Source: Vibrio pomeroyi (GTDB taxonomy: Bacteria > Pseudomonadota > Gammaproteobacteria > Enterobacterales > Vibrionaceae). From it: a stretch of DNA of 64,000 nucleotides. The translations under genes were made by a program, and so were the position numbers. Numbering within the stretch: the stretch's first letter is position 1; every line of letters starts with the position of its first letter. The stretch is from positions 248,001 to 312,000 of the forward strand of contig CP090855.1 in assembly GCA_041879425.1 (NCBI GenBank), in the 5' to 3' direction. Below, piece after piece: positions 42,955 through 51,155 of this stretch. The notes under the pieces are model-generated. The model had not been told where the DNA came from, searched no databases, and saw nothing but the letters and a program-made list of their open reading frames with translations.

Positions 42955-43275
42955 ATGCGTATTATTGTTTTGGCTTTTGCTGCGCTAACAACGGCGTGTA
43001 CCAGCCAAATAGCCAGCACGGAAGAACATATTCAAGAATACATCGGTTCAGGCATAACCGATGTACAAGAACGTTATCTCACCGAACGGTCACGCCCTAT
43101 CAGTTTTTGGGCGTCTCGAAACTATGCTTGGATTGAGACAAAGAAGCCGTTAGACAATGGTTATACAGTACACGCCTTCAAAAACCCTTATCGTGACTGC
43201 ACCATTAATTGGGTCGCTGATACTAGTGGTGTGATTCAAAGTGCAACGTCCAGCGGCACGATGTGCGAGCCTTAA
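42955..43275 (+). CDS. Small putative lipoprotein, unknown role
   Basis: A 106-aa protein with a type-II signal peptide (lipobox LTTAC, Cys15) and no recognised domain. Three cysteines in the mature part (one lipidated; RDC and TMC) could form one disulfide. AAAAGGATTTGAA precedes the ATG. It is the only plus-strand gene within the metal island and may be an insertion or an independent gene. A perfect terminator follows. Confidence 0.72.
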   Translation: MRIIVLAFAALTTACTSQIASTEEHIQEYIGSGITDVQERYLTERSRPISFWASRNYAWIETKKPLDNGYTVHAFKNPYRDCTINWVADTSGVIQSATSSGTMCEP

Positions 43276-43323
43276 TTGACGCATTGGGCAATAAAGTTTA
43301 CAAAGCTTTAACCGCCAAAATTA

Positions 43324-43361
43324 AAAAGGGTGTCATTTAAACCATCAAATGACACCCTTTT
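43324..43361. terminator. Bidirectional terminator with perfect 15-bp stem
   Basis: AAAAGGGTGTCATTT pairs with AAATGACACCCTTTT around eight bases. It lies between convergent genes and serves both the lipoprotein gene and the TonB operon. Confidence 0.9.
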
Positions 43362-43403
43362 CTCTATATCACTTTCTCTTGTCTTCTGTTGTGCTATTAG
43401 CAG

Positions 43404-44582
43404 TTAAACGTTGCCGTTGTCACTCACTGTTCTTAGCTGAGTCAGATATTTAATCCAACCTTTTGCTTCAGAAGAAGGTTCAATGTTGTTCGCTCGTTTT
43501 GCTTGAGCAAGAGCATTATCAAGATTCTTTAGCTTGTACCATGAACGCACTTTCGCTAAAGCAACATCGGCTTGCTTGTTCTTGTCTTTCACTTTATCCA
43601 AAACAACCAGAGCACGATCGTAGTAACCTTGTTGAACCAGTAACTGAGCCACATTCCAATGATATTGCGTGTCTTTTTTAGACGCCAACGTCCACACTTC
43701 AATAGCACTGTCCCACTCTTTCGCTAACTGCCAGTAGGTTGCTTGCTCAGCCAGAAGTTGAACATCGCTGTTCGCATCATCTAACTTAGCGATCTCCTGC
43801 GCTGCACGCTCTGGAATACCACGTTTAGCATAAAGCTGAGCCAGTAATCTGCGGTCTGAGTTTTTCAGATCAACACCTTGAAGATCAGCTAGTGCTAACG
43901 TGTTCAATGCATCGCGGTTACGTTCTAGTCTTAACTGAATACCCACAAGTTGACGCCACCAGTTGTCTTTTTCTGGCTGAAGTTCAATCAGGCTTTCCAG
44001 TGTTGGAATAGATTGCTTCCATTGCTTTAACTGAAGTTGTGCACCCAGTTTTAGCGAAAGAGGCGACAGTTCTGATTTTGCATTGAACTTGTCACGATTA
44101 CCAATAGCAACCAGTACTTTTGACCAGTTTTCGATTTGGTATTCCGCTTGTGCAATTCGCATCCAAAGTACGTCTTTCTTTTCTGCCTCTGGCGCTGTTT
44201 TGACTAGCTCATAGTAATGTGGAAGCGCGTTTTTGAACTGCTGATCGTTTAATAACAAATCAGCAAGCATACGCTTCGTTATCCAAGCTTGTTCATCCAC
44301 CAGCAAATTAGTGTCTACGGCATAAGTAAGCTGCTTAATTGCCTTATCCGTTTTGCCGTCTTGCCAGTAAAACACACCCAGCATACGAGCCACGTACGCT
44401 TTGTCGTAGCCCTTAGAAAGATCTAAACCTGCAAGTACGTCAATGGCCTGTTTAACCTGTTCATCTTGAGCAAGCTTATGCGCCTTTTGAACACGAATAG
44501 CAGTATATTGGGTTAGCTCTTGTGCCTGTGTTGTAAGGGGCATTAACAACAAGCCCACTAATATCCATATCTGTTTCATCAT
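43404..44582 (-). CDS. TPR-repeat periplasmic protein of the TonB operon
   Basis: A 392-aa protein with a signal peptide (to TQAQ) and tetratricopeptide-like helical pairs across most of its length, e.g. YVARMLGVFYWQDGKTDKAIKQL and LLVQQGYYDRALVVLDKV. TonB2/TonB3 clusters of Vibrio carry such a gene at their end; the TPRs probably scaffold the complex. Its ATG overlaps the tonB stop by 4 bases. Confidence 0.85.
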   Translation of the reverse strand: MMKQIWILVGLLLMPLTTQAQELTQYTAIRVQKAHKLAQDEQVKQAIDVLAGLDLSKGYDKAYVARMLGVFYWQDGKTDKAIKQLTYAVDTNLLVDEQAWITKRMLADLLLNDQQFKNALPHYYELVKTAPEAEKKDVLWMRIAQAEYQIENWSKVLVAIGNRDKFNAKSELSPLSLKLGAQLQLKQWKQSIPTLESLIELQPEKDNWWRQLVGIQLRLERNRDALNTLALADLQGVDLKNSDRRLLAQLYAKRGIPERAAQEIAKLDDANSDVQLLAEQATYWQLAKEWDSAIEVWTLASKKDTQYHWNVAQLLVQQGYYDRALVVLDKVKDKNKQADVALAKVRSWYKLKNLDNALAQAKRANNIEPSSEAKGWIKYLTQLRTVSDNGNV

Positions 44583-45199
44583 TTTGCCAACTTAAACTCT
44601 AGTTTCACGGTTTGACCAACCTGAGCTATCGCTTTTCCATCGACGACTTTCGGTTGATATTTCCATTTTTTAAGTGCTCTCATCGCTTCACGTTCAAACA
44701 TACGACGTGGGTTTGCGTCAGTGACTTGAATATCAATTGGGCGCCCCGTTTCATCGATGGTAAAAGACATAATCACATGGCCTTCAGCTCCGCGCTTAAG
44801 CGCTTTCGCAGGGTAACGAGGCTCTACTCGATACAAAGGCATTGCTTGTTGGTTCGACCCAAAATCAGAGAATGTCGGTGCGTTAATCGCTAAGCCATCA
44901 ATGGATGTATTCAAATCCAATGAAGGCAAAGAAGACATCGAATTCAAAGGCGTAACTTCAGCTTGTGACTGAGATGTTTGTGCTTCCGGTGGCGGCTCTG
45001 GCATTTCTGGCTGTTCCGGAACGGCACGCTGTCTTCTTTGTACTTCTTGCTCTTGTTCTACCATCACCATATTGAATGACACGCCTTCACTAGGCTCCGG
45101 TGTCGCTTTGTGACCGTTATCTACCATCCAAGCCATCAAGGAGAACAAGGTCAAACCCAAAGCACAAGCTATAGGCAAAGAGAGAAATAAGCGAATCAT
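44579..45199 (-). CDS. tonB: TonB family energy transducer (TonB2/3-type)
   Basis: A 206-aa protein anchored by an N-terminal helix (LSLPIACALGLTLFSLMAWMV) and with a Pro/Glu/Gln-rich linker (QPEMPEPPPEAQ). The C-terminal domain has YRVEPRYPAKALKRGAEGHVIMSFTIDETG and REAMRALKKWKYQPKV, which bind TonB boxes of receptors. It is shorter than E. coli TonB (239 aa), as is usual for Vibrio TonB2/TonB3. It conducts proton-motive force from ExbBD to the receptor. Confidence 0.92.
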   Translation of the reverse strand: MIRLFLSLPIACALGLTLFSLMAWMVDNGHKATPEPSEGVSFNMVMVEQEQEVQRRQRAVPEQPEMPEPPPEAQTSQSQAEVTPLNSMSSLPSLDLNTSIDGLAINAPTFSDFGSNQQAMPLYRVEPRYPAKALKRGAEGHVIMSFTIDETGRPIDIQVTDANPRRMFEREAMRALKKWKYQPKVVDGKAIAQVGQTVKLEFKLAK

Positions 45200-45216
45200 G
45201 TGCGAATCTCCCCCAC

Positions 45217-45621
45217 CTAAGGTTTATCTGCCGCAAGAGCAATATTCTTGACGCCCGCCGCCTTAGCTGCATCCATTACTTTTACAACAGTACCATTATA
45301 AGAGTGTTCGTCCGCTTGAATAACCAATGAAGCTTCTGGTTGCTCTAATAAAAGGTGTTCCAATGCCGCTTGAACACGCTCAACGTCAACGACACGTTTA
45401 TCAATATAGATGTCGTTTGCTGATGTGATAGCAACAAAGATGCCCGCATCCTTTTGGCTTACTACGTTAGAAGCTTGTGGGCGATTAACTTCAACCCCCG
45501 ATTCACGAACAAATGAACTGGTCACAATAAAGAAAATAAGCATGATAAAGACAATATCAAGCATCGAAGTAAGGTCTATTTGAGCTTCTTCGTTTTTAGA
45601 ATGACGTCGACCGAGTCTCAT
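45217..45621 (-). CDS. exbD: Biopolymer transport protein ExbD
   Basis: A 134-aa protein with one helix (LDIVFIMLIFFIVTSSFV) that carries the essential Asp (LTSMLDIVF, ~residue 22) and a periplasmic domain. It is the proton-path partner of ExbB and overlaps exbB by 4 bases. Confidence 0.94.
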   Translation of the reverse strand: MRLGRRHSKNEEAQIDLTSMLDIVFIMLIFFIVTSSFVRESGVEVNRPQASNVVSQKDAGIFVAITSANDIYIDKRVVDVERVQAALEHLLLEQPEASLVIQADEHSYNGTVVKVMDAAKAAGVKNIALAADKP

Positions 45622-46178
45622 CGTTGACTCCTTAAAGATTTTTCTAATTTCAATTCTAAGCGGTTACATACTTTCGCTAAGCGAGCGTGAACGAACATGC
45701 CCGCTAACGCTGCAACCATGCCTGCCATGGTAGGCAGTGTTGCTAACGAGATACCTGAAGCCATCAATTTAGGGTCACTGCTGCCTTGTGTCGCCATGAC
45801 ATCAAAAACAGAGATCATACCGGTTACGGTACCTAACAAGCCCAACATCGGACAAATAGCGACTAACAGCTTAATAAAATTCAAGTTTTGGTTAAGCAAG
45901 ATGCTCGCTTGCCCTAACCAACCTTCACGAATGGCTTTGGCATGCCAAGATGAGTGATCTTCTCTTTCATGCCATTTCGCTATCCAAGCTTGGCGTTGCT
46001 TGGGAAAGTAGAACGCAAGATAAAGCACACGTTCTACCACAAGCACCCAATACACTAGGACCACAGCCGCTAGCCACCACAGGACGAAACCGCCCTGCTC
46101 CATAAAGCTTGATAAAGACAGCAGCCAGTCACTCGTTAACCAACTCGCTGGTAATAGAGAACCCGACAAAATATCCAT
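45618..46178 (-). CDS. exbB: Biopolymer transport protein ExbB
   Basis: A 186-aa MotA/TolQ/ExbB channel protein with three helices and the signature ICPMLGLLGTVTGMISVFDVMATQGSSDP and SLATLPTMAGMVAALAGMF. It shares a single-base stop/start overlap with the upstream TtpC gene. Confidence 0.94.
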   Translation of the reverse strand: MDILSGSLLPASWLTSDWLLSLSSFMEQGGFVLWWLAAVVLVYWVLVVERVLYLAFYFPKQRQAWIAKWHEREDHSSWHAKAIREGWLGQASILLNQNLNFIKLLVAICPMLGLLGTVTGMISVFDVMATQGSSDPKLMASGISLATLPTMAGMVAALAGMFVHARLAKVCNRLELKLEKSLRSQR

Positions 46179-47554
46179 TACGCAGCAGTCCCAACTGGTG
46201 AAACAACAGCGTTTGATTCAACGGTCTTTTCAGCCTGCTCAGCAACAAGGCCAATGCCCTGTTTCTCAAGAATATTGCGAATGTTTTCTGCTTGAGTACT
46301 AAGAATATTGTGTGCCAGTAGAAGAGGCATTGCCGCAACCAGACCAAGTACCGTAGTGACAAGCGCCATCGAAATACCACCCGCCATTACTTTAGGGTCG
46401 CCATTACCAAACTGAGTGATCACTTGGAATGTTTCGATCATGCCGGTTACTGTACCTAAAAGACCCAACATTGGTGCTAGTGCCGCCAATAGCTTAAGCA
46501 TCGATAAACCTTTCTCTAAGTGAGTCTGCTCATCAACGACCGCTTCTAAAAGTCGCAGCTCTAACGCTTCAACCGTTTGGTTTTGTTCTTTGTTGTACAC
46601 CGCAAGAACACGGCCTAGTGGGTTATCACCCGCTTGCTCTGGGTTCTTAAGTTGCGCGCGAATTTTCTGACGAGCGATAGCAAGAGAAACACCACGAACC
46701 AATGCGATGATTAGACCAATAGCTAGTAGGCCAAGAATCACTTTACCAACCACACCACCCGCTTGTAGACGGTCAGTTAGGCTTGGCGTAAGTGCTAATT
46801 GCTCAAGCATAAATCCGCGAGAAGGATCGACAACCACGTTAGATACTTCACCATTCGCTAACGAAGAAAGTGATGCTAACGTTGGACCATTTTGTGGTTG
46901 TTTAAGGTAAACAACGGCATCTTGGAGCTTAGAATCCCACCATGCATAACCTTGCTCGGTCACTAAACCAATTGCACCAAGTCGATACGCATCAACAGTT
47001 TTACTCACACCTTCATCGTTTACTAATAAGATCGACGGTTTTGATATTTCTGAGCTTGCTTGAATCTGCTCAACCAAACTCTTCCACAAGCCGGCTAATT
47101 GAGGCATAGAAGGTAGAGATTTAGCATCGACAATGTCATAAACAGTTTCGGTGTGCTTTGAGCGATCTATATTAGTGACTGATTCAAACAACTCGCGATC
47201 GATCTCTTTAGCATGCTGTCGTACCACACCGAAAAGTTCACCTAAGCTACCTGTTTCTAAGCGCAATTTCTCTTCCATACGAGCAAGCTTATTTTCGTTA
47301 TCACTGAAAGTCTTAGTGAGAGCGTCTGTTGCACCTTGAATTGAAGCGCGCTTAACTTCAAGCTGCGCTTTGATCGTGTTCAGCTCTTGTTCTGTCTTTT
47401 TGAAGTCAGCTTCACGAGCTACATTGTGAGAAGCTTGAGTACGGTTCTCTGATTTTGCTTTGTTGACGAGCTGAGCCGTTGAGTCTGAAGCTGAGAAAGC
47501 AGAAAACGAAAGTGATGTAATGCAAAGCAATGCTGCTAATGGTTTTAAGTTCAT
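46178..47554 (-). CDS. ttpC: TtpC-type fourth component of TonB complex
   Basis: A 458-aa protein: signal peptide, long periplasmic coiled coil (~25-110, FKKTEQELNTIKAQLEVKRAS), a periplasmic domain, then a C-terminal ExbB-like channel domain with LAPMLGLLGTVTGMIETFQ. This arrangement is that of TtpC, which is required besides ExbB and ExbD in Vibrio TonB2 and TonB3 systems. It lies between DUF3450 and exbB with single-base overlaps on both sides. Confidence 0.88.
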   Translation of the reverse strand: MNLKPLAALLCITSLSFSAFSASDSTAQLVNKAKSENRTQASHNVAREADFKKTEQELNTIKAQLEVKRASIQGATDALTKTFSDNENKLARMEEKLRLETGSLGELFGVVRQHAKEIDRELFESVTNIDRSKHTETVYDIVDAKSLPSMPQLAGLWKSLVEQIQASSEISKPSILLVNDEGVSKTVDAYRLGAIGLVTEQGYAWWDSKLQDAVVYLKQPQNGPTLASLSSLANGEVSNVVVDPSRGFMLEQLALTPSLTDRLQAGGVVGKVILGLLAIGLIIALVRGVSLAIARQKIRAQLKNPEQAGDNPLGRVLAVYNKEQNQTVEALELRLLEAVVDEQTHLEKGLSMLKLLAALAPMLGLLGTVTGMIETFQVITQFGNGDPKVMAGGISMALVTTVLGLVAAMPLLLAHNILSTQAENIRNILEKQGIGLVAEQAEKTVESNAVVSPVGTAA

Positions 47555-48333
47555 TACTTAACCTCCGCAACAGTTAAAGAAACAGGTAAAGTGATCAAGC
47601 TTGGCGCCGTTTGTTGGTTAGCAATATCGTAAGCTTTATCTAATTCGGGTTTCATTGAAGAATCAAGTTCTTGCCACTGTTCTTGGGTTTGGTTCCATGA
47701 CCAGTAACGAGTACCAGTTAATGTGCGAGCTACCAGAGAAATACGACCAAGGTGTAACACTTCTACCTCAATGGTTTGGTCTTTATTAAGAGTAACGCGG
47801 TCAGTGTAAGAGTTCAGTTTGATGCCGTAATCAACTTCAATCTGATAAGCATCTAGAATACGGCGGTATTTTTCTGCATCACTCACGTCAGCGCGAGTCA
47901 TCATTGCTCTAAGCCTTTCTACACGATCTAGACGTTGATCTTTCTTAATCGGCACGTCTTTCTCTACCAACTGTTCAAGGCCATCGATCATTTGATACAT
48001 CAATGGCACAACACCTTGGCGTGTGTATTTGATTTCTTCGATCTGCTCTTCAATGCTTTGAGCTTCTTGGTTTTGGCTCTCAACTAATGCAGCAAGGTGA
48101 TCGTGATAGATTTCTAGGTTTTTAACTTCTTCTTGCAGACGCTCAATCTCAGCTTGCAGCATTAAAGTCGCTTGTGAGCTTTTATCAATAACCTTTTGGC
48201 TCGAAGCCGACGCGTTATTGGTCTTGTTTTGAATTGATTGAGCTTGATCCAAGCTGTTTGCCATCGAAGACGTTGCAACCAAACTGATGGCAAGCGCTAG
48301 GCTAGTTTTTAAAAGATTCATAATTGTAGTCAT
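47554..48333 (-). CDS. DUF3450 periplasmic coiled-coil protein of TonB cluster
   Basis: A 259-aa exported protein with a signal peptide (to SSMA) and a long coiled coil (~40-95, QSIEEQIEEIKY), then a compact domain (TRYWSWNQTQEQWQELD). DUF3450 proteins are the first gene of Vibrio TonB2/TonB3 operons; the role is unsettled. It starts either at 48333 or the ATG at 48321. A good Fur-like box is 32-52 bases upstream. Confidence 0.88.
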   Translation of the reverse strand: MTTIMNLLKTSLALAISLVATSSMANSLDQAQSIQNKTNNASASSQKVIDKSSQATLMLQAEIERLQEEVKNLEIYHDHLAALVESQNQEAQSIEEQIEEIKYTRQGVVPLMYQMIDGLEQLVEKDVPIKKDQRLDRVERLRAMMTRADVSDAEKYRRILDAYQIEVDYGIKLNSYTDRVTLNKDQTIEVEVLHLGRISLVARTLTGTRYWSWNQTQEQWQELDSSMKPELDKAYDIANQQTAPSLITLPVSLTVAEVK

Positions 48334-48364
48334 TTACTATAGAAGAAGGTCAAATGAATTTTAT

Positions 48365-48385
48365 TGATAAGCACTCTCATTATCA
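48365..48385 (-). promoter_or_regulatory. Fur-like box before TonB operon
   Basis: TGATAA...TCATTATCA over 21 bases matches 16 of 21 positions of the 21-bp Fur sequence, with perfect outer arms. It lies just upstream of the DUF3450-TtpC-ExbBD-TonB unit. Confidence 0.65.
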
Positions 48386-48437
48386 TTAAAAGTCACTCAC
48401 ATTACTAGGGATATTTTACCAAATAGCAGAATCACGA

Positions 48438-48463
48438 AAGGGGAAAGTCGAAACTTTCCCCTT
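48438..48463. terminator. Hairpin after receptor gene
   Basis: A perfect 11-bp stem AAGGGGAAAGT / ACTTTCCCCTT with a four-base loop. Only three T follow on the minus strand, so it may be a partial terminator or an RNA-stabilising stem between receptor and TonB operon. Confidence 0.55.
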
Positions 48464-48498
48464 AGCATTTAGGCTACCAATAGCACCCTACTAACAAA

Positions 48499-50595
48499 TT
48501 AGTATTTTACCTGCAAAGTCGCCATGTAGTTGCGGCCTTCGCCGATTACTACGTCTTCTGCAAATTGGTGTTTTGAAGAAGTTGAACCACCACCCGCTAG
48601 GTATTCTTTGTCAAATACGTTCTCTACTGTTAGACGAGCAACGAAGTCTAGAGAGTCATCGTACTTAAGCGTGTACGCTGCACCCATATCGACACGAGCA
48701 TAGCCATCTTTCTTGAACGTATTCGCGCTATCACCGTAACGAGAACCTTCGTAGATAAGGCCTAGGTTAACATCAACTTCGTTTGTTGCTGCGTAAGTAG
48801 ACCAAACGCTTGCTGCAAACTCAGGTACGTCAACTGGGCGGTTACCTTCATATGTTTCATGGTTAGTGATTTCAGCATCTAAGTACATTGCTGAGCCAGA
48901 CATAGAGAATTTTTCAGAGATAAAACCTTGCGCCGCTAACTCAGCACCACGGTGAACTTGTTCGCCACCTTGTGTCTTCGTCCAATCGCCTGATGAAGTG
49001 TCTTCTACATCCATTGAGATGTTTTCTTGGGTAATATCGAATACCGCACCAGAAACGAATAGACGTTCGTCCATCAGTTCCCACTTAGTACCGACTTCGT
49101 AAGAAACACCCGTCGCGGCATCAAGAAGTTCGCCATCGTTGGTGTAGTTACGGCTACCGCTAGAGACAACACCTTGTGGTTCAAAGCTTTCAGAGTAAGA
49201 AGCGTAAATGCTACCGTTTGATGCCGGGTGGTAAATCACGCCAAGCTTAGGTGCAACGTTTTCTTCTGCAACGCCATCACTTACTTTACGGTCGAAACGA
49301 GCGCCCGCAAGAACTTGCCATTCGTCATTGATAGTAATCAGATCTTGAATGTAGAAGCCCCAAGTATCGTAGGTGCTCATCTTACCTAGCGATGTTGGAC
49401 CCACTGACGGTGCTGGTACCGTTGCATCTGGTGCGTATTCGCCGCTGCTGAAACGATCCATACCACGGTAATAGCTGTAACCTAACCAGTTAGCGCCGAA
49501 TAATAGTTGGTGCTCTGTGCCAGCAAGATCAGCAGTTGTTGTTAGATCGACATAAGCCGTTCTGAAACGCCATTTATCGTGACGGTAGTTACCACCTTGA
49601 GTTACCGTACCGGTACCATCAGGGTTCATATTTTGAAAGCTTGGGTAGCTTTCCATATCGATACGTTCAAAATCTTGGTAGTTGAAACCTGTTTTTAAAG
49701 ACCATGTATCAGTCAGGTTAGCAGCAATATCAAAACCTACGTTCTCAACATCGTTTTCAATCTGAGACCACTGCGCATCCCAGATGTGCTTATCGCTACC
49801 CACTCGGTTACCATCTAGTGTGTATAGTGCACCAGAATCTACGCTGCCTTCGTCGTTAGTCTTATCGTAATGAACAGAAACCATTACGTCTTCAGTTACA
49901 TCGTAATCGACGAATACACCGCCAACAAAACGCTCTGTTTGTGGTTCAGTACCGTCGCCGTATGTTCTCCAAGAGCCGTAGCTTTCTTTAGACAGAATTG
50001 CACGACCACGTAGCGTTTCTGCATCGTTCAGGGCGCCACTTACGTCTAGAGTGGTACGAGTATGGTCGTTCGAGCCGATGTCTTGGCTTAGGCTTACTTG
50101 TGTATCATAAGTAGGCTTCTTGCTTACCATGTTGATCAAGCCACCTGGTGCAGAAATACCGTAAAGAAGACCAGAAGGTCCTTTAAGTACTTCAACACGT
50201 TCTAGAAGCTCGATTGGTTGACGGTAGTGAGACCAATGTTGCTGGCCATTCTTAAGGAAGCCCGAAGAGCTTTCTACCGAGAAACCACGTAGAGAGAAAC
50301 GCTCACGGTTACGGCTTGTACCACCCGCACTCACACTTGCGTCATTCTTAAGAACGTCACCTAGCGTTGTTGCACGCTGTTCATCGATGATTTGCTCATC
50401 GATTACTGAAACTTGTCCCGGAGTCTCTAATTGAGTCGCCTCCATGCGCATTGCTGTTGTGTTCGTGTCGGCTTTGTAACCGTAGTCACGACCTTCAACA
50501 ACCATGTGCTCGTCTGTTTTTACTGTTTCTGCCAATACTGCTGGTGAAGCTAATACTGCGCCGATCACTAAAGCCAATGGGCTCTTTGAAAACAT
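48499..50595 (-). CDS. TonB-dependent siderophore-type outer-membrane receptor
   Basis: A 698-aa receptor with signal peptide (to VLA), plug domain (PGQVSVIDEQIIDEQRATTL, ERVEVLKGPSGLLYGISAPGG, LINMVSKKP) and a 22-strand barrel ending in MATLQVKY. The TonB box probably lies in DEHMVVEGRD. The plug matches the siderophore receptor class (FhuE/FcuA-like, TIGR01783), but the ligand cannot be read and could be a metallophore. GGAGTAAAGGAC precedes the ATG. A Fur-like box sits upstream and its energising operon follows downstream. Confidence 0.92.
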   Translation of the reverse strand: MFSKSPLALVIGAVLASPAVLAETVKTDEHMVVEGRDYGYKADTNTTAMRMEATQLETPGQVSVIDEQIIDEQRATTLGDVLKNDASVSAGGTSRNRERFSLRGFSVESSSGFLKNGQQHWSHYRQPIELLERVEVLKGPSGLLYGISAPGGLINMVSKKPTYDTQVSLSQDIGSNDHTRTTLDVSGALNDAETLRGRAILSKESYGSWRTYGDGTEPQTERFVGGVFVDYDVTEDVMVSVHYDKTNDEGSVDSGALYTLDGNRVGSDKHIWDAQWSQIENDVENVGFDIAANLTDTWSLKTGFNYQDFERIDMESYPSFQNMNPDGTGTVTQGGNYRHDKWRFRTAYVDLTTTADLAGTEHQLLFGANWLGYSYYRGMDRFSSGEYAPDATVPAPSVGPTSLGKMSTYDTWGFYIQDLITINDEWQVLAGARFDRKVSDGVAEENVAPKLGVIYHPASNGSIYASYSESFEPQGVVSSGSRNYTNDGELLDAATGVSYEVGTKWELMDERLFVSGAVFDITQENISMDVEDTSSGDWTKTQGGEQVHRGAELAAQGFISEKFSMSGSAMYLDAEITNHETYEGNRPVDVPEFAASVWSTYAATNEVDVNLGLIYEGSRYGDSANTFKKDGYARVDMGAAYTLKYDDSLDFVARLTVENVFDKEYLAGGGSTSSKHQFAEDVVIGEGRNYMATLQVKY

Positions 50596-50702
50596 GTCCT
50601 TTACTCCGCTTTTATTCTTTTAGACGAACACTTTGTTATTTATTCGATGTGTTCGCTGAACCGTTGCCGGTACCACTGAATTATTTCGGGAGTGAATATA
50701 AG

Positions 50703-50717
50703 TGATAACTATTACCA
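50703..50717 (-). promoter_or_regulatory. Fur-like box before receptor gene
   Basis: TGATAACTATTACCA matches the 7-1-7 Fur consensus TGATAATNATTATCA at 12 of 14 fixed bases. It lies 108-122 bases upstream of the receptor start. Confidence 0.65.
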
Positions 50718-51026
50718 TTTGCATTAAATTTACATTCTTTGCATTCGTAAATTTTTGTAAAGGCCTATCCGCGAGCCATATTTGGAGATGTCAACAAAAC
50801 CAATTCAATACAAATAGTTAAGACTCATGGACGTAAATCGAGTGGTTATCTTCACCGAATTTTTTGAAACAACGGTATTTGTTCAGTCAATTGAAGACGT
50901 GAAGATTGATAAGAAAATCATCTCTTCTTATTTACTACCTTTGAAACGACAAATTTATGTATAAAAACCTCGATAAATGTAAATTAATGGTGAATTGTTT
51001 TGTTTTTATTTGTTTAATTTACACAA

Positions 51027-51055
51027 TTATCAGTGATTTTGATCACATCTATAAT
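51027..51055 (+). promoter_or_regulatory. Symporter promoter with CRP/FNR-type palindrome in spacer
   Basis: TTATCA (51027-51032) and a perfect TATAAT (51050-51055) are 17 bases apart. Between them lies GTGATTTTGATCAC (51033-51046), a palindromic site of the CRP/FNR type; it would overlap polymerase. Confidence 0.6.
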
Positions 51056-51155
51056 TCCAAACTCATTTTTTGTTTTTCGAATTGATTATCCGACTGCTAA
51101 TCTCCTGCTCACTTTGAAAAGGTATCAAAGTTATAAATAATAAGGAGTGTTCTAA

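Larger units (their letters stand above)
50596..51155. other. Divergent control region, receptor / symporter
   Basis: A 560-base A/T-rich stretch. Beside the Fur-like box (50703-50717) and the symporter promoter (51027-51055), it holds two direct copies of TTTGCATT near 50717-50745. Nothing else is recognised. Confidence 0.5.
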
